A stretch of 64,000 nt of DNA from Delphinus delphis. Taxonomy: Eukaryota > Chordata > Mammalia > Artiodactyla > Delphinidae. Location: positions 930,001 through 994,000 of the forward strand of contig NW_027192651.1 of the NCBI RefSeq assembly GCF_949987515.2, read 5' to 3'. The position numbers were made by a program, and so were the translations under genes. The notes under the pieces were generated by a model. That model did no database searches. It was given only the letters and a program-made list of their open reading frames with translations, and was not told the origin of the DNA. Positions 21,106 through 33,083 of the stretch are shown here, piece by piece (the stretch's first letter is position 1; the number at the start of each line of letters is the position of its first letter).

Positions 21106-21696
21106 TGAATGGGACTCTTCCTACTGCTAAAACATGTCTGTCACACCCAGAGGATGGTATACCGTCTGATCGGGAAGAGTTTGGAAAAGGCATCTCATCT
21201 CCTCATCTCCTGGTGCTCGGGTTCACCCCTCCAGCGTCTTTACTAACAGTCTCCCCACTTGGAGATGTCAGCACTGTCAACATCCTGTTGCGTACAGTTT
21301 GGAATTTGTCCAGAGGATGAAGCGGAAGGATGAGGAACAATGAGAGACAAGTCCTAGGTGTTCAGACAGGCACATGTCACTCTAATTTCCAATCAGGAAG
21401 ACGAATTGACCAAAGGCTAGGGTTGCCCATGGAAACAGTATAGGGCTTGAGGAAATCCCGCTGCTTTGTGGCCAGTTCCCATAAACACAAGTTGAACAAT
21501 GGAACTCAGGGACAGTAAAATTCACAAAACTGCAGAGTTGAAAATATCCATCACTGAAAAATGTCTTGAGGAAAGTCAGAGAAAAGGACTTGTAAGCAAG
21601 GGAGAATGGCAGGAAAGGGATTTGAGGAGGTAGAAAGGACTCGCCATTAAGCACAAGAAAAGGAGCTGAACATTGCCAACATTGCCAACATTGCAG
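21106..21696 (+). repeat. Relic partial monomer D0 (non-L1 half)
   Basis: Begins near GGACTCTTCCTACTGCTAAA and contains TCCCCACTTGGAGATGTCAG, CACTCTAATTTCC and AATTCACAAAACTGCAGAG, the counterparts of the homogenised non-L1 half. CCAAT is changed to ACAAT and the TATA-like motif is lost (GAGTTGAAAATA). Confidence 0.85.
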
Positions 21697-21766
21697 TTGG
21701 CCAAAAAGGGTGTATGCGTTCTTTTCTGTATATATTCAAGAAAAGGGCATACACTTTTTTAGCCAA
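21697..21766. repeat. Degenerate hairpin of D1 (70 bp)
   Basis: Arms still pair over most of their length (TTGGCCAAAAAGGGTGTATG against CATACACTTTTTTAGCCAA). Relative to the array hairpin, the left GCGTATGC is GTGTATGC and the right GCATACGC is GCATACAC. The two changes keep the stem paired. Confidence 0.85.
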
Positions 21767-23436
21767 CCAAACAGGTGGGCACTGGAAGTCAATACTACAA
21801 AAGATATCACTTCGCATCAGTCAGAAGAGCCATCCTCATAAAGCGTAAACAACAGAAATGTAGGACAGGGCAACGAGAAGAGGGAGCCCTGTGAGACTTA
21901 TAGTGGAAATGTATATTGCCAACGGCCATTCTGGAGAAGTGTATTGTGTTTACTAAAGCATCTAAAAAATGAGCTACAGAGCATAGGGCACTTGCACTCA
22001 TGGGCGTATATCTTGGGAAAAACAAAAATCGAGAGGACACAGGCACCCCAATGTTTACCCCCTCTCTGTTTAAAAGATCCTCGACTAGGATATAACTTAA
22101 ATGTCTCTGGAGGGAAAAAATGGATAGAGATGTGGTACTTAGGTAGAGTGGAATATTATTCAGCCTGGAAATCAATGAAATATGGCCAGTTGTAACAACT
22201 CCAGAGGAGTTACGTATGATCATTCTAAGTGACAGAATTCAAAAAGAAAAAGACACATATCATAAGATATCACTTAAAGGTGGAATCCAAAATGGCTACA
22301 CATGAAATAAATTACAAAACAAAAACATAGTCAAATATGTAGAAAACACGCATAAGGCTGCTAAACGGGAAAGGTGGGGAGGGGTGAGGCATCATCCAGG
22401 AGGTTGAAATTAGCAAAGATACCATTCCAAATACCAAACTGATAATCAACAAGGCCTACACGGTAGCTAAAAGAACTGCACTCAGCACACTCAAGTCACC
22501 GGAAAAGAATATATACGACTGGTAAGAATCTGAAAAAGAATTTATTGATGTCTCTCTGTACGTGAATCAAGTGGATGTACAGCAGCAAGAAACAGAGCTT
22601 TGAAAATCAGCTGTAACCAATATAGTAATAAATTGAAAAAAATAAACGACAGAGAGACAGAGAAAACCTCTTACAACTTTTCCTCAGGGACGGTGATGCA
22701 ACATGGATTGAACACATCTAGACCCACAGCAGGATGAGACATAAGGCTGGAAACTGTTTGCACTAAGAGAAATGTGAGGTTGGGTGAGGAAATGCACACC
22801 CTTTAAAGTAATACTACCTGGTACCCATTCAATGGGTCCCAAATCTGCAGGTTCAAGGGATCTTCCTACAGCTAAAACATGCATGGAAAACCCAGAGGAC
22901 TGTACACCATGTGATCGGGAGATGTGTCTAAAATGCAGCTCATTTATCCTCTCCTGGTGCTCCTGTTCACCATTCCAGCCACGCTACTTAGAATCTCCCC
23001 ACTTGGAGAATCAGCACATTTAAACTTCTGTTTCACACATTTTGCAAATTGTGAGGAGGATGAATGGGAAGAGGGGGAACCAATGAGAGAAGAGTTGTAG
23101 GGGTTTGGACGGGCACATATCACTCTAATTTCCCATTAAGAATAAGAATTAAAGAAAGGCTCAGCCTGCCTCACCGGAGCCAAAATAGGGCCTGAAGCAA
23201 TCCTGCGGGTTTGAGGCCAGCTCACAAAAGAGCAACTTAAAAAATGGAGCTCAGGGTCACTGCAATTCACAAACCTGCAGAGTTATAAATGAAAACTAAC
23301 GTCCAAAAATATGTTGAGGTAAGGCAAAGAAGAGGATCTGAATGCAAGACAGAATTGCAAGAAACAGATTTCAAGAGATAGATTGGACTCGTCTTTAACG
23401 CACATGAAAAGCGGCAGAATTTCGACAATGATGCAG
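21697..23436 (+). repeat. Relic monomer D1 (1,740 bp)
   Basis: Starts with a worn hairpin. The L1-derived part runs about 21,785-22,650 and is the most L1-like copy in the satellite: GATATCACTTCGCATCAGTC, GGACACAGGCACCCCAATGT, ATGTACAGCAGCAAGAAAC, then an A-rich end (TTGAAAAAAATAAACG). The extra ancestral block occupies about 22,603-22,765. Confidence 0.9.
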
Positions 23437-23508
23437 TTGGCCCAAAAGGGCGTATGCGTTTTTTCCTGATTATATCCAGGAAAAAACGCATACGCACTTT
23501 ATGGGCAA
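23437..23508. repeat. Near-intact hairpin of D2 (72 bp)
   Basis: The central part GTATGCGTTTTTTCCTGATT with its partner is retained. There are a few changes near the outer ends (TTGGCCCAAAAGG against CACTTTATGGGCAA) and one in the centre (TATCCAGG). It is preserved better than the flanking sequence of the same relic unit. Confidence 0.88.
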
Positions 23509-24349
23509 CGAAGCAAGCAAGCAATGCAAATGTGCACAACAAAGAAGTCTCACTTCCCACCGGTCAAAAGGGCCATCCTAAAAAATTGTAAAAACCAGAA
23601 ATGCAGGACAGGCCATGGAGAACAGGGAGCCTTTATACGCTGATGGGCAGTGTGTGAACTGCCGAGAGCCACTCTGGAGAAGTGTATGGTGGTTCCTAAA
23701 TCATCTAAAAAACAGAGCTACAGAGCATAGGACACTTCCAATCATGGGAGTATATCTAGGGAAGTCTAAAAATCAACAAGACACAAGCACACCACAGTTT
23801 AGGGCTACTCTGTTTACAAGAACCTCAACTTCAGTACACCTTAAATATCCCAGGAAAGAGAACAATGGATAAAGAAGATGTGGTACTTATGTACAATGGA
23901 ATATCTCTTCACCATGAAATCAATGTAATAAGGCTAGTAGAAGGATAAAGAGTGGATTTAGGTCTGATAATACTACTTGAAATAAGTCAAACAGAAAAAG
24001 AAACATATCATAAGATATCACTTATAGAGGGAGGGTAAATATGGCTGCACAAGAAATGAATTACAGAACAGAACAGTGTCTCACATTTAGAAAACACACT
24101 TATGTCAGCTTAAGGGGAAAGGAGAGGTGGGGTGATGCATAAAACCAGAGTTTGAAATTAGCACAGATACCGTTCAATAAACCAAATAGGTATTAGACAA
24201 GATCTACACCTTGCTCAATGAACAGGCCTCAACACACCCTATACACCGCAGAGAAATATATCTGAGGAATAAGAATCTTAAAACCCATGTATTGATATAT
24301 CTCCATAAGGGAATCAAGTGTGTGCAGAGCGGCACAAACACAGCAGTGA

Positions 24350-24516
24350 AAAGGAGCTAAACCCCATTATAGAAATAAATTTTAAAAACAAAACGCTGAA
24401 ACAATGAAAGAGAGAAAAATTCTTACAAAATTCGCTCAGGGGCTGTGATGCAACCTGGATTGACCACATATAAACCCACAGCTGGATAAGACATAAGGCT
24501 GGACACTTGGGGCTGA
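24350..24516 (+). other. Ancestral ~167-bp block absent from all 1.58-kb monomers
   Basis: In D2, CAGCAGTGA (ending 24,349) is followed by 167 bp and then resumes as CAGGATTGG. In homogenised monomers CAGCAGTGA joins TAGGATTGG directly (A1: 1,858/1,859). TGA occurs at both block ends (24,347-24,349 and 24,514-24,516). The block holds the A-rich L1 tail (AAATAAATTTTAAAAAC) and about 105 bp of non-L1 sequence (GTGATGCAACCTGGATTGAC). A diverged copy lies at about 22,603-22,765 in D1. Its size equals the difference between the two unit lengths. Confidence 0.88.
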
Positions 24517-25185
24517 CAGGATTGGTGAGCTTTGGTGAGCAACTGCCGAAAGTTTAATGCAATACTTCATGCTACTCATTCCAAGGGTCCCAACACTCCA
24601 GGTTGAAGGGAATCTTCCTACAGCTAAACCATGCTTGGGAAACCCAGCGACTGGTATACCATATGATCGGGAAAGGTTTCTAAAACGCACCTCATTTTTC
24701 CTCTCCTGGGGCTCCGGATCGACATTCCAGCCGCTTTACTAACAACATCCCCACATGGAGTCAATGCCTTTAAGTTCTGGTATCGCACAGTCTGCAGTTA
24801 GTGCAGAGGATGAATGGGAATAGGGGGAACCAGTGAGAAACTAGCTGTAGCGGTTTCAATGGGCACATGTCACTCTAATATCACATCAGTAAGAAGAATT
24901 AACCAAAGGCACAGCAAAGTGCCCCAGAAGAAAAATAGGGCTTCAAGGAATCCTGTGGTTACGGGGCAAGACCACAAAAATAAGAGCTAAAAATGGAGCT
25001 AAGGGCCACTGCAATTCAAAAACCTGCAGAGTTATAAAGGCCAACTATTTTTAAAAAGTATATTGAGGTAAGGCTATGAAGAGGCATTGAAAGCAGGGCA
25101 GAATTGCAGGAAACCGATTTCAGGAGGTAGACTGGAATTGCATTGAAAGCATATGAAGAGAGTCAGAAACTCGACAATGATGCAC

Positions 25186-26763
25186 TTGGCCAAAAAGGGC
25201 GTATGCGTTTTTTCCTGAATATATTCAGGAAAAAACGCATACGCCCTTTTTGGCCAACCAAGCAAGCTTGCAAAGGAAATCTGCACTACAATGAAGTCTC
25301 ACTTCCACCTGGTCAAAAGGGCCATCTGAAAAAAGTGTAAAATCCATAAAGGCACGACAGGCCATGGAGAACTGGGAGCCTTGTTATGCTGATGGGCGGG
25401 ATGTAAATTGCCAACAGCCACTCTGGAGAAGTGTATGGTGTTTCCTGAAACATCTAAAAAACAAAGCAACAGAGCCTAGGGCACTTCCACTTATGGTCCT
25501 ATAGCTTAGGGAAATTAAAATCAAAAAGACACAGCCACCCCAAAGTTTGGGACGGCTCTGTTTACAAGAACCTCGTTTACGGTACAAGTTCAATATCGCA
25601 GAAAGTGAAAAATGGATAAAGAAGTTGTGGTACTTACGTACAATGCAATATCACTCAGCAATGAAATCTATGTAATCAGGCCCGTAGCAGCATAATGAGT
25701 GCATTCAGGTATGATGATTCGAACTGAAATAAGTCACACAGAAAAGAAACATCATAAGGTATCATTAATACACAGAATGTCGACTTGGCTACACATGAAC
25801 TGAATTACAAAACAGAACAGTGTCTCATGTTTAGAAAACCAACTTATGCTTGCTTAAAGGGGAAGGTGAGTTGGGGTGCTGCATAAAACCAGAGATTGAA
25901 ATGAGCACAGATAAAGTTCCTTAAGCCAAATATGGAATAGACAAGAGCTACTCCTTGCTCTACGAAATGGACTCAACACCGCATATTAAACGCCTAAGAA
26001 TGTACCTGACTAGTAAGTATCTAAAAACCTATGGATTGCTATGTCTCCGAAAGAGAATCAAGCATGTGTACAGGGGCATAAACGCAGCAGTGATAGGATT
26101 GGAGAGGTTCGGTGAGCAAATGAAGACCCTTTGAAGTCATATTGCATGGTACCCATTCCACGGGTTTCAACTACCCAAGTTTAAGGTATTCTTCCTTCAG
26201 CTAAAACATGCATGTGGAACCCAGAGTATGATCATCCGTGTGAACGGGAGACGTGTTCAAATATGTCTCAGTTTTCCTCCCGTGATACTCAGATGCAACA
26301 TTCCAGACGCTTTACTAACACTCTCCCGACTTGGAGAGTCAGCGCCTTTAACCTCCTGTTTTGCCCAGTTTGCAATTTCTGCGGAAGATGAACAGGAATA
26401 GCGAGAACCAATGAGAGACTAGCTGGAGGTGTCTGGACGGGCAAATTTAACTCTCATTTCCCAATAGGAAGAGGAAATAACCAAAGGCTCAGCGTGCCGT
26501 GCCGGAACCAGATTAGGGCCTGAAGCCATCCTGCGGTGTTGCGGCCAGCTCACAAGAAAGCGAGTTGAAGAAAGAGCTCAGGGGCACTGTAATTCACAAA
26601 CCTGCAGAGTTATAAATGACAGCTATCGTCCAAAAATATACTGAAGTAAGGCTGCCAAGAGGACTTGAAAGCGGGGCAGAATTGCAGGAAACCGATTTCA
26701 GGAGGTAGACTGGAATTGCATTGAAAGCATAGGAAAAGAGGCAGAACGTCCACAATGATGCAC
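25186..26763 (+). repeat. Monomer B1 (1,578 bp), transitional
   Basis: Perfect hairpin. The first 650 bp keep states intermediate between relic and array: GGGACGGCTC, TTCAATATCGC, ACGTACAATGCAATATC and ACAGTGTCTCATG (about 25,819), the last as in D2. From about 25,860 it is standard, type x, with the 167-bp block already absent. Confidence 0.93.
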
Positions 26764-28343
26764 TTGGCCAAAAAGGGCGTATGCGTTTTTTCCTGAATAT
26801 ATTCAGGAATAAAACGCATACGCCCTTTTTGGCCAACCAAGCAAACTTGCAAATGAAATCTGCACTACAATGAAGTCTCACTTCTCCCCGGTCAAAAGGG
26901 CCATCTGAAAAAAGTGTAAAATCCAGAAAGGCAGGACAGGCCATGGAGAACTGGGAGCCTTGTTATGCTGATGGGAGGATGTAAATTTCCAACAGACACT
27001 TGGGAGAAGTGTATGGTGTTTCCTGAAACATCTAAAAAACAAAGCAATAGAGCCTAGGGCACTTACACTTATGGTCCTATAGCTTAGGGAAATTAAAATC
27101 AAAAAGACACAGCCACCCCAAAGTTTGGAACGGCTCTGTTTACAAGGACCTCGTTTACAGTACAAGTTCAACATCGCAGAAAGTGAAAAATGGATAAAGA
27201 AGTTGTGGTATTCACTTACAAAGCAATATGACTCAGCAATGAAATCTATGTCATCAGGCCCTTAGCAGCACAATGAGTGGATTCAAGTATGATGATTCTA
27301 ACTGAAATAAGTCACACAGAAAAAGAAACATCATAAGATATCAGTAATACACGGAATGTAAACTTGGCTACACAGGAACTGAATTACAGAACAGAACAGG
27401 GTCTCAAATTTAGAAAACCAACTTATTCTTGCTTAAGAGGAAAGGTGAGTTGGGGTGCTGCATAAAACCAGAGATTGAAATGAGCACAGATAAACTTCCT
27501 TAAGCCAAATATGGAATAGACAAGAGCTACTCCTTGCTCAACGAAATGGACTCAACACCGCATATTAAACGCCTAAGAATGTACCTGACTAGTAAGTATC
27601 TTAAAACCTATGGATTGCTATGTCTCCGAAAGAGAATCAAGCATGTGTACAGGGGCATAAACGCAGCAGTGATAGGATTGGAGAGGTTCGGTGAGCAAAT
27701 GAAGACCCTTTGAAGTCATATTGCATGGTACCCATTCCACGGGTTTCAACTACCCAGGTTTAAGGTATTCTTCCTTCAGCTAAAACATGCATGTGGAACC
27801 TAGAGTATGATCAACCATGTGATCGGGAGACGTGTTCAAATATTTCTCAGTTTTCGTACCCTGGTACTCGGGTGCAACATTCCAGACGCTTTACTAACAC
27901 TCTCCCGACTTGGAGAGTCAGTGACTTTAACCTCCTGTTTGGCCCAGTTTGCAATTTCTGCGGAAGATGAACAGGAATAGCGAGAACCAATGAGAGGCTA
28001 GCTGGAGGTGTCTGGACGGGCAAATTTAACTCTCATTTCCCACCAGGAAGAGGAATTAACCAAAGGCTCAGCATGCCGGGCCGGAACCAGATTAGGGCCT
28101 GAAGCCATCCTGCGGTGTTGCGGCCAGGTCACAAGAAAGCGAGTTGAAGAACGGAGCTCAGGGGCACTGTAATTCACAAACCTGCAGAGTTATAAATGAC
28201 AGCTATCGTCCAAAAATAGACTGAAGTAAGGCTGCCAAGAGGACTTGAAAGCGGGGCAGAATTGCAGGAAATCGATTTCAGGAGGTAGACTGGAATTGCA
28301 TTGAAAGCATAGGAAAAGAGGCAGAACGTCCACAATGATGCAC
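26764..28343 (+). repeat. Monomer B2 (1,580 bp)
   Basis: Hairpin with a one-base insertion in the right arm (CAGGAATAAAACG). Class II, type x. It has CTTATTCTTGCTTAAGAGG (about 27,422), shared with B22 and B25. Confidence 0.94.
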
Positions 28344-29923
28344 TTGGCCAAAAAGGGCGTATGCGTTTTTTCCTGAATATATTCAGGAAAAAACGCATAC
28401 GCCCTTTTTGGCCAACCAAGCAAGCTTGCAAAGGAAATCTGCACTACAATGAAGTCTCACTTCCCCCCGGTCAAAAGGGCCATCTGAAAAAAGTGTAAAA
28501 TCCAGAAAGGCAGGACAGGCCATGGAGAACTGGGAGCCTTGTTATGCTGATGGGCGGGATGTAAATTGCCAACAGACACTCGGGAGAAGTGTATGGTGTT
28601 TCCTGAAACATCTAAAAAACAAAGCAACAGAGCCTAGGGCACTTCCACTTATGGTCCTATAGCTTAGGGAAATTAAAATCAAAAAGACACAGCCACCCCA
28701 AAGTTTGGAACAGCTCTGTTTACAAGAACCTCGTTTACAGTACAAGTTCAACATCGCAGAAAGTGAAAAATGGATAAAGAAGTTGTGGTAATCACTTACA
28801 AAGCAATATCACTCAGCAATGAAATCTATGTCATCAGGCCCTTAGCAGCACAATGAGTGGATTCAGGTATGATGATTCTAACTGAAATAAGTCACACAGA
28901 AAAAGAAACATCATAAGATATCAGTAATACACGGAATGTAAACTTGGCTACACAGGAACTGAATTACAGAACAGAACAGGGTCTCAAATTTAGAAAACCA
29001 ACTTATGCTTGCTTAAGGGTAAAGGTGAGTTGGGGTGCTGCATAAAACCAGAGATTGAAATGAGCACAGATAAAGTTCCTTAAGCCAAATATGGAATAGA
29101 CAAGAGCTACTCCTTGCTCAACGAAATGGACTCAACACCGCATATTAAACGCCTAAGAATGTACCTGACTAGTAAGTATCTTAAAACCTATGGATTGCTA
29201 TGTCTCCGAAAGAGAATCAAGCATGTGTACAGGGGCATAAACGCAGCAGTGATAGGATTGGAGAGGTTCGGTGAACAAATGAAGACCCTTTGAAGTCATA
29301 TTGCATGGTACCCATTCCACGGGTTTCACCTACCCAGGTTTAAGGTATTCTTCCTTCAGCTAAAACATGCATGTGGAACCTAGAGTATGATCAACCATGT
29401 GATCGGGAGACGTGTTCAAATATTTCTCAGTTTTCGTACCCTGGTACTCGGGTGCAACATTCCAGACGCTTTACTAACACTCTCCCGACTTGGAGAGTCA
29501 GTCCCTTTAACCTCCTGTTTGGCCCAGTTTGCAATTTCTGCGGAAGATGAACAGGAATAGCGAGAACCAATGAGAGACTAGCTGGAGGTGTCTGAACGGG
29601 CAAATTTAACTCTCATTTCCCACCAGGAAGAGGAATTAACCAAAGGCTCAGCGTGCCGTGCCGGAACCAGATTAGGGCCTGAAGCCATCCTGCGGTGTTG
29701 CGGCCAGGTCACAAGAAGGCGAGTTGAAGAAAGGAGCTCAGGGGCACTGTAATTCACAAACCTGCAGAGTTATAAATGACAGCTATCGTCCAAAAATAGA
29801 CTGAAGTAAGGCTGCCAAGAGGACTTGAAAGCGGGACAGAATTGCAGGAAACTGATTTCAGGAGGTAGACTGGAATTGCATTGAAAGCATAGGAAAAGAG
29901 GCAGAACGTCCACAATGATGCAC
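28344..29923 (+). repeat. Monomer B3 (1,580 bp)
   Basis: Perfect hairpin. Class II with GGAACAGCTC and a private GGTAATCACTTAC. Type x with TTTCACCTACCC. It shares TATTTCTCAGTTTTCG with B2. Confidence 0.94.
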
Positions 29924-31503
29924 TTGGACAAAAAGGGCGTATGCGTTTTTTCGTGAATATATTCAGGAAAAAACGTATACGCCCTTTTTGGCCAACCAAG
30001 AAAACTTGCAAAGGAAATCTGCACTACAATGAAGTCTCACTTCCCCCCGGTCAAAAGGGCCATCTGAAAAAAGTGTAAAATCCAGAAAGGCAGGACAGGC
30101 CATGGAGAACTGGGAGCCTTGTTATGCTGATGGGCGGGATGTAAATTGCCAACAGACACTGGGGAGAAGTGTATGGTATTTCCTGAAACATCTAAAAAAC
30201 AAAGCAACAGAGCCTAGGGCACTTCCACTTATGGTCCTATAGCTTAGGGAAATTAAAATCAAAAAGTCACAGCCACCCCAAAGTTTGGGACGCCTCTGTT
30301 TACAAGAACCTCATTTACCGTACAAGTTCAATATCACAGAAAGTGAAAAATGGATAAAGAACTTGTGGTACTTACGTACAATGCAGTATCACTCAGCAAT
30401 GAAATCTATGTCATCAGGCCCGTAGAAGCATCATGAGTGGACTCAGGTACGATGATTCTAACTGAAATAAGTCACACAGAAAAAGAAACATCATAAGATA
30501 TCAGTAATACACGGAATGGAAACTTGGCTACACAGGAACTGAATTACAGAACAGAACAGGTTCTCAAATTTAGAAAACCAACTTATGCTTGCTTAAGGGG
30601 AAAGGTGAGTTGGGGTGCTGCATAAAACCAGAGATTGAAATGAGCACAGATAAAGTTCCTTAAGCCAAATATGGAATAGACAAGAGCTACTCCTTGCTCA
30701 ACGAAATGGACTCAACACCGCATATTAAACGCCTAAGAATGTACCTGACTAGTAAGTATCTTAAAACCTATGGATTGCTATGTCTCCGAAAGAGAATCAA
30801 GCATGTGTACAGGGGCATAAACGCAGCAGTGATAGGATTGCAGATGTTCGGTGAGCAAATGAAGACACTTTAAAGTCATATTGCATGGTACCCATTCCAC
30901 GGGTTTCAACTACCCAGGTTTTAGGTATTCTTCCTTCAGCTAAAACATGCATGTGGAACCCAGTGTATGATCAACCATGTGATCGGGAGACGTGTTCAAA
31001 TATGTCTCAGTTTTCGTACCCTGGTACTCGGGTGCAGCATTCCAGATGCTTTACTAACACTCTCTCGACTTGGAGAGTCAGTCCCATTAACCTCCTGTTT
31101 GGCCCAGTTTGCAATTTCTGTGGAAGATGAACAGGAATTGCGAGAACCAATGAGAGACTAGCTGGAGGTGTCTGGATGGGCAAATTTAACTCTCATTTCC
31201 CACCAGGAAGAGGAATTAACCAAAGGCTCAGCGTGCCATGCCAGAACCAGATTAGGGCCTGAAGACATCCTGCGGTGTTGCGGCCAAGTCACAAGAAAGC
31301 GAGTTGAAGAAAGGAGCTCAGGGGCACTGTAATTCACAAACCTGCAGAGTTATAAATGACAGCTATCGTCCAAAAATATACTGAAGTAAGGCTGCCAAGA
31401 GGACTTGAAAGCGGGGGAGAATTACAGGAAACCGATTTCAGGAGGTAGACTGGAATTGCATTGAAAGCATAGGAAAAGAGGCAGAACGTCCACAATGATG
31501 CAC
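29924..31503 (+). repeat. Monomer B4 (1,580 bp)
   Basis: Hairpin with three changes (TTGGACA, CGTGAAT, ACGTATACG), so the stem is the weakest among array copies together with B16. Class I, type x. It has private variants AGAAGCATCATGAGTGGAC and TTGCAGATGTTCGG. Confidence 0.94.
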
Positions 31504-33083
31504 TTGGCCAAAAAGGGCGTATGCGTTTTTTCCTGAATATATTCAGGAAAAAACGCATACGCCCTTTTTGGCCAACCAAGCAAACTTGCAAAGGAAATCT
31601 GCACTACAATGAAGTCTCACTTCCCCCCGGTCAAAAGGGCCATCTGAAAAAAGTGTAAAATCCAGAAAGGCAGGATAGGCCATGGAGAACTGGGAGCCTA
31701 GTTATGCTGATGGGCGGGATGTAAATTGCCAACAGACACTCAGGAGAAGTGTATGGTGTTTCCTGAAACATCTAAAAAACAAAGCAACAGAGCCTAGGGC
31801 ACTTCCACTTATGGTCCTATAGCTTAGGGAAATTAAAATCAAAAAGACACAGCCACCCCAAAGTTTGGGACGCCTCCGTTTACAAGAACCTCGTTTACCG
31901 TACAAGTTCAATATCACAGAAAGTGAAAAATGGATAAAGAACTTGTGGTACTTACGTACAATGCAGTATCACTCAGCAATGAAATCTATGTCATCAGGCC
32001 CGTAGCAGCATAATGAGTGGATTCAGGTACGATGACTCTAACTGAAATAAGTCACACAGAAAAAGAAACATCATAAGATATCAGTAATACACGGAATGTA
32101 AACTTGGCTACACAGGAAGTGCATTCCAAAACAGAACAGGGTCTCAAATTTAGAAAACCAACTTATGCTTGCTAAAGGGGAAAGGTGAGTTGGGGTGCTG
32201 CATAAAACCAGAGATTGAAATGAGCACAGATAAAGTTCCTTAAGCCAAATATGTAATAGACAAGAGCTACTCCTTGCTCAACGAAATGGACTCAACACCG
32301 CATATTAAACGCCTAAGAATGTACCTGACTAGTAAGTATCTTAAAACCTATGGATTGCTATGTCTCCAAAAGAGAATCAAGCGTGTGTACACGGGCATAA
32401 ACGCAGCAGTGATAGGATTGGAGAGGTTCGGTGAGCAAATGAAGACCCTTTGAAGTCATATTGCACGGTACCCATTCCACGGGTCTCAACTCTCCAGGTT
32501 TAAGGTATTCTTCCTTCAGCTAAAACATGCATGTGGAACCCAGAGTATGATCAACCATGTGAACGGGAGACGTGTTCAAATATGTCTCAGTTTTCCTCCC
32601 CTGGTACTCGGGTGCAACATTCCAGACGCTTTACTAACACTCTCCCCACTTGGAGAGTCAGTCCCTTTAACCTGCTGTTTGGCCTAGTTTGCAATTTCTG
32701 TGGAAGATGAACAGGAATAGCGAGAACCAATGAGAGACTAGCTGGAGGTGTCTGGATGGGCAAATTTAACTCTCATTTCCCACCAGGAAGAGGAAATAAC
32801 CAAAGGCTCAGCGTGCCGTACCGGAACCAGAGTAGGGCCTGAAGCCATCCTGCGGTTTTGCAGCTAGCTCAAAAGAAAGCGAGTTGAAGAAAGGAGCTCA
32901 GGGGCACTGTAATTCACAAACCTGCAGAGTTATAAATGACAGCTATCGTCCAAAAATAGACTGAAGTAAGGCTGCCGAGAGGACTTGAAAGCGGGGCAGA
33001 ATTGCAGGAAACCGATTTCAGGAGGTAGACTGGAATTGCATTGAAAGCATAGGAAAAGAGGCAGAACGTCCACAATGATGCAC
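31504..33083 (+). repeat. Monomer B5 (1,580 bp)
   Basis: Perfect hairpin. Class I with GACGCCTCCG, type y. It has TCCAAAAGAGAATCAAGCGTG and a private GTTTTGCAGCTAGCTC near 32,855. Confidence 0.94.

Larger units (their letters stand above)
21106..25185 (+). repeat. Relic, non-homogenised satellite monomers
   Basis: One partial and two complete diverged monomers in the same orientation as arrays A and B. Hairpin starts at 21,697, 23,437 and 25,186 give periods of 1,740 and 1,749 bp, about 165 bp longer than the array units. Divergence from the array consensus is far larger than between array monomers, with many single changes and small gaps. The L1 part is visibly closer to L1. They are best read as ancestral-length units left behind when the arrays were homogenised. 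Confidence 0.9.
23437..25185 (+). repeat. Relic monomer D2 (1,749 bp)
   Basis: Contains a nearly intact hairpin, an L1-derived part (about 23,530-24,400) and the extra block at 24,350-24,516. The last 100 bp (from about 25,085, AAGCAGGGCAGAATTGC...) are already of homogenised type, with a few relic changes left (AGTCAGAAACTCG). Confidence 0.9.
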
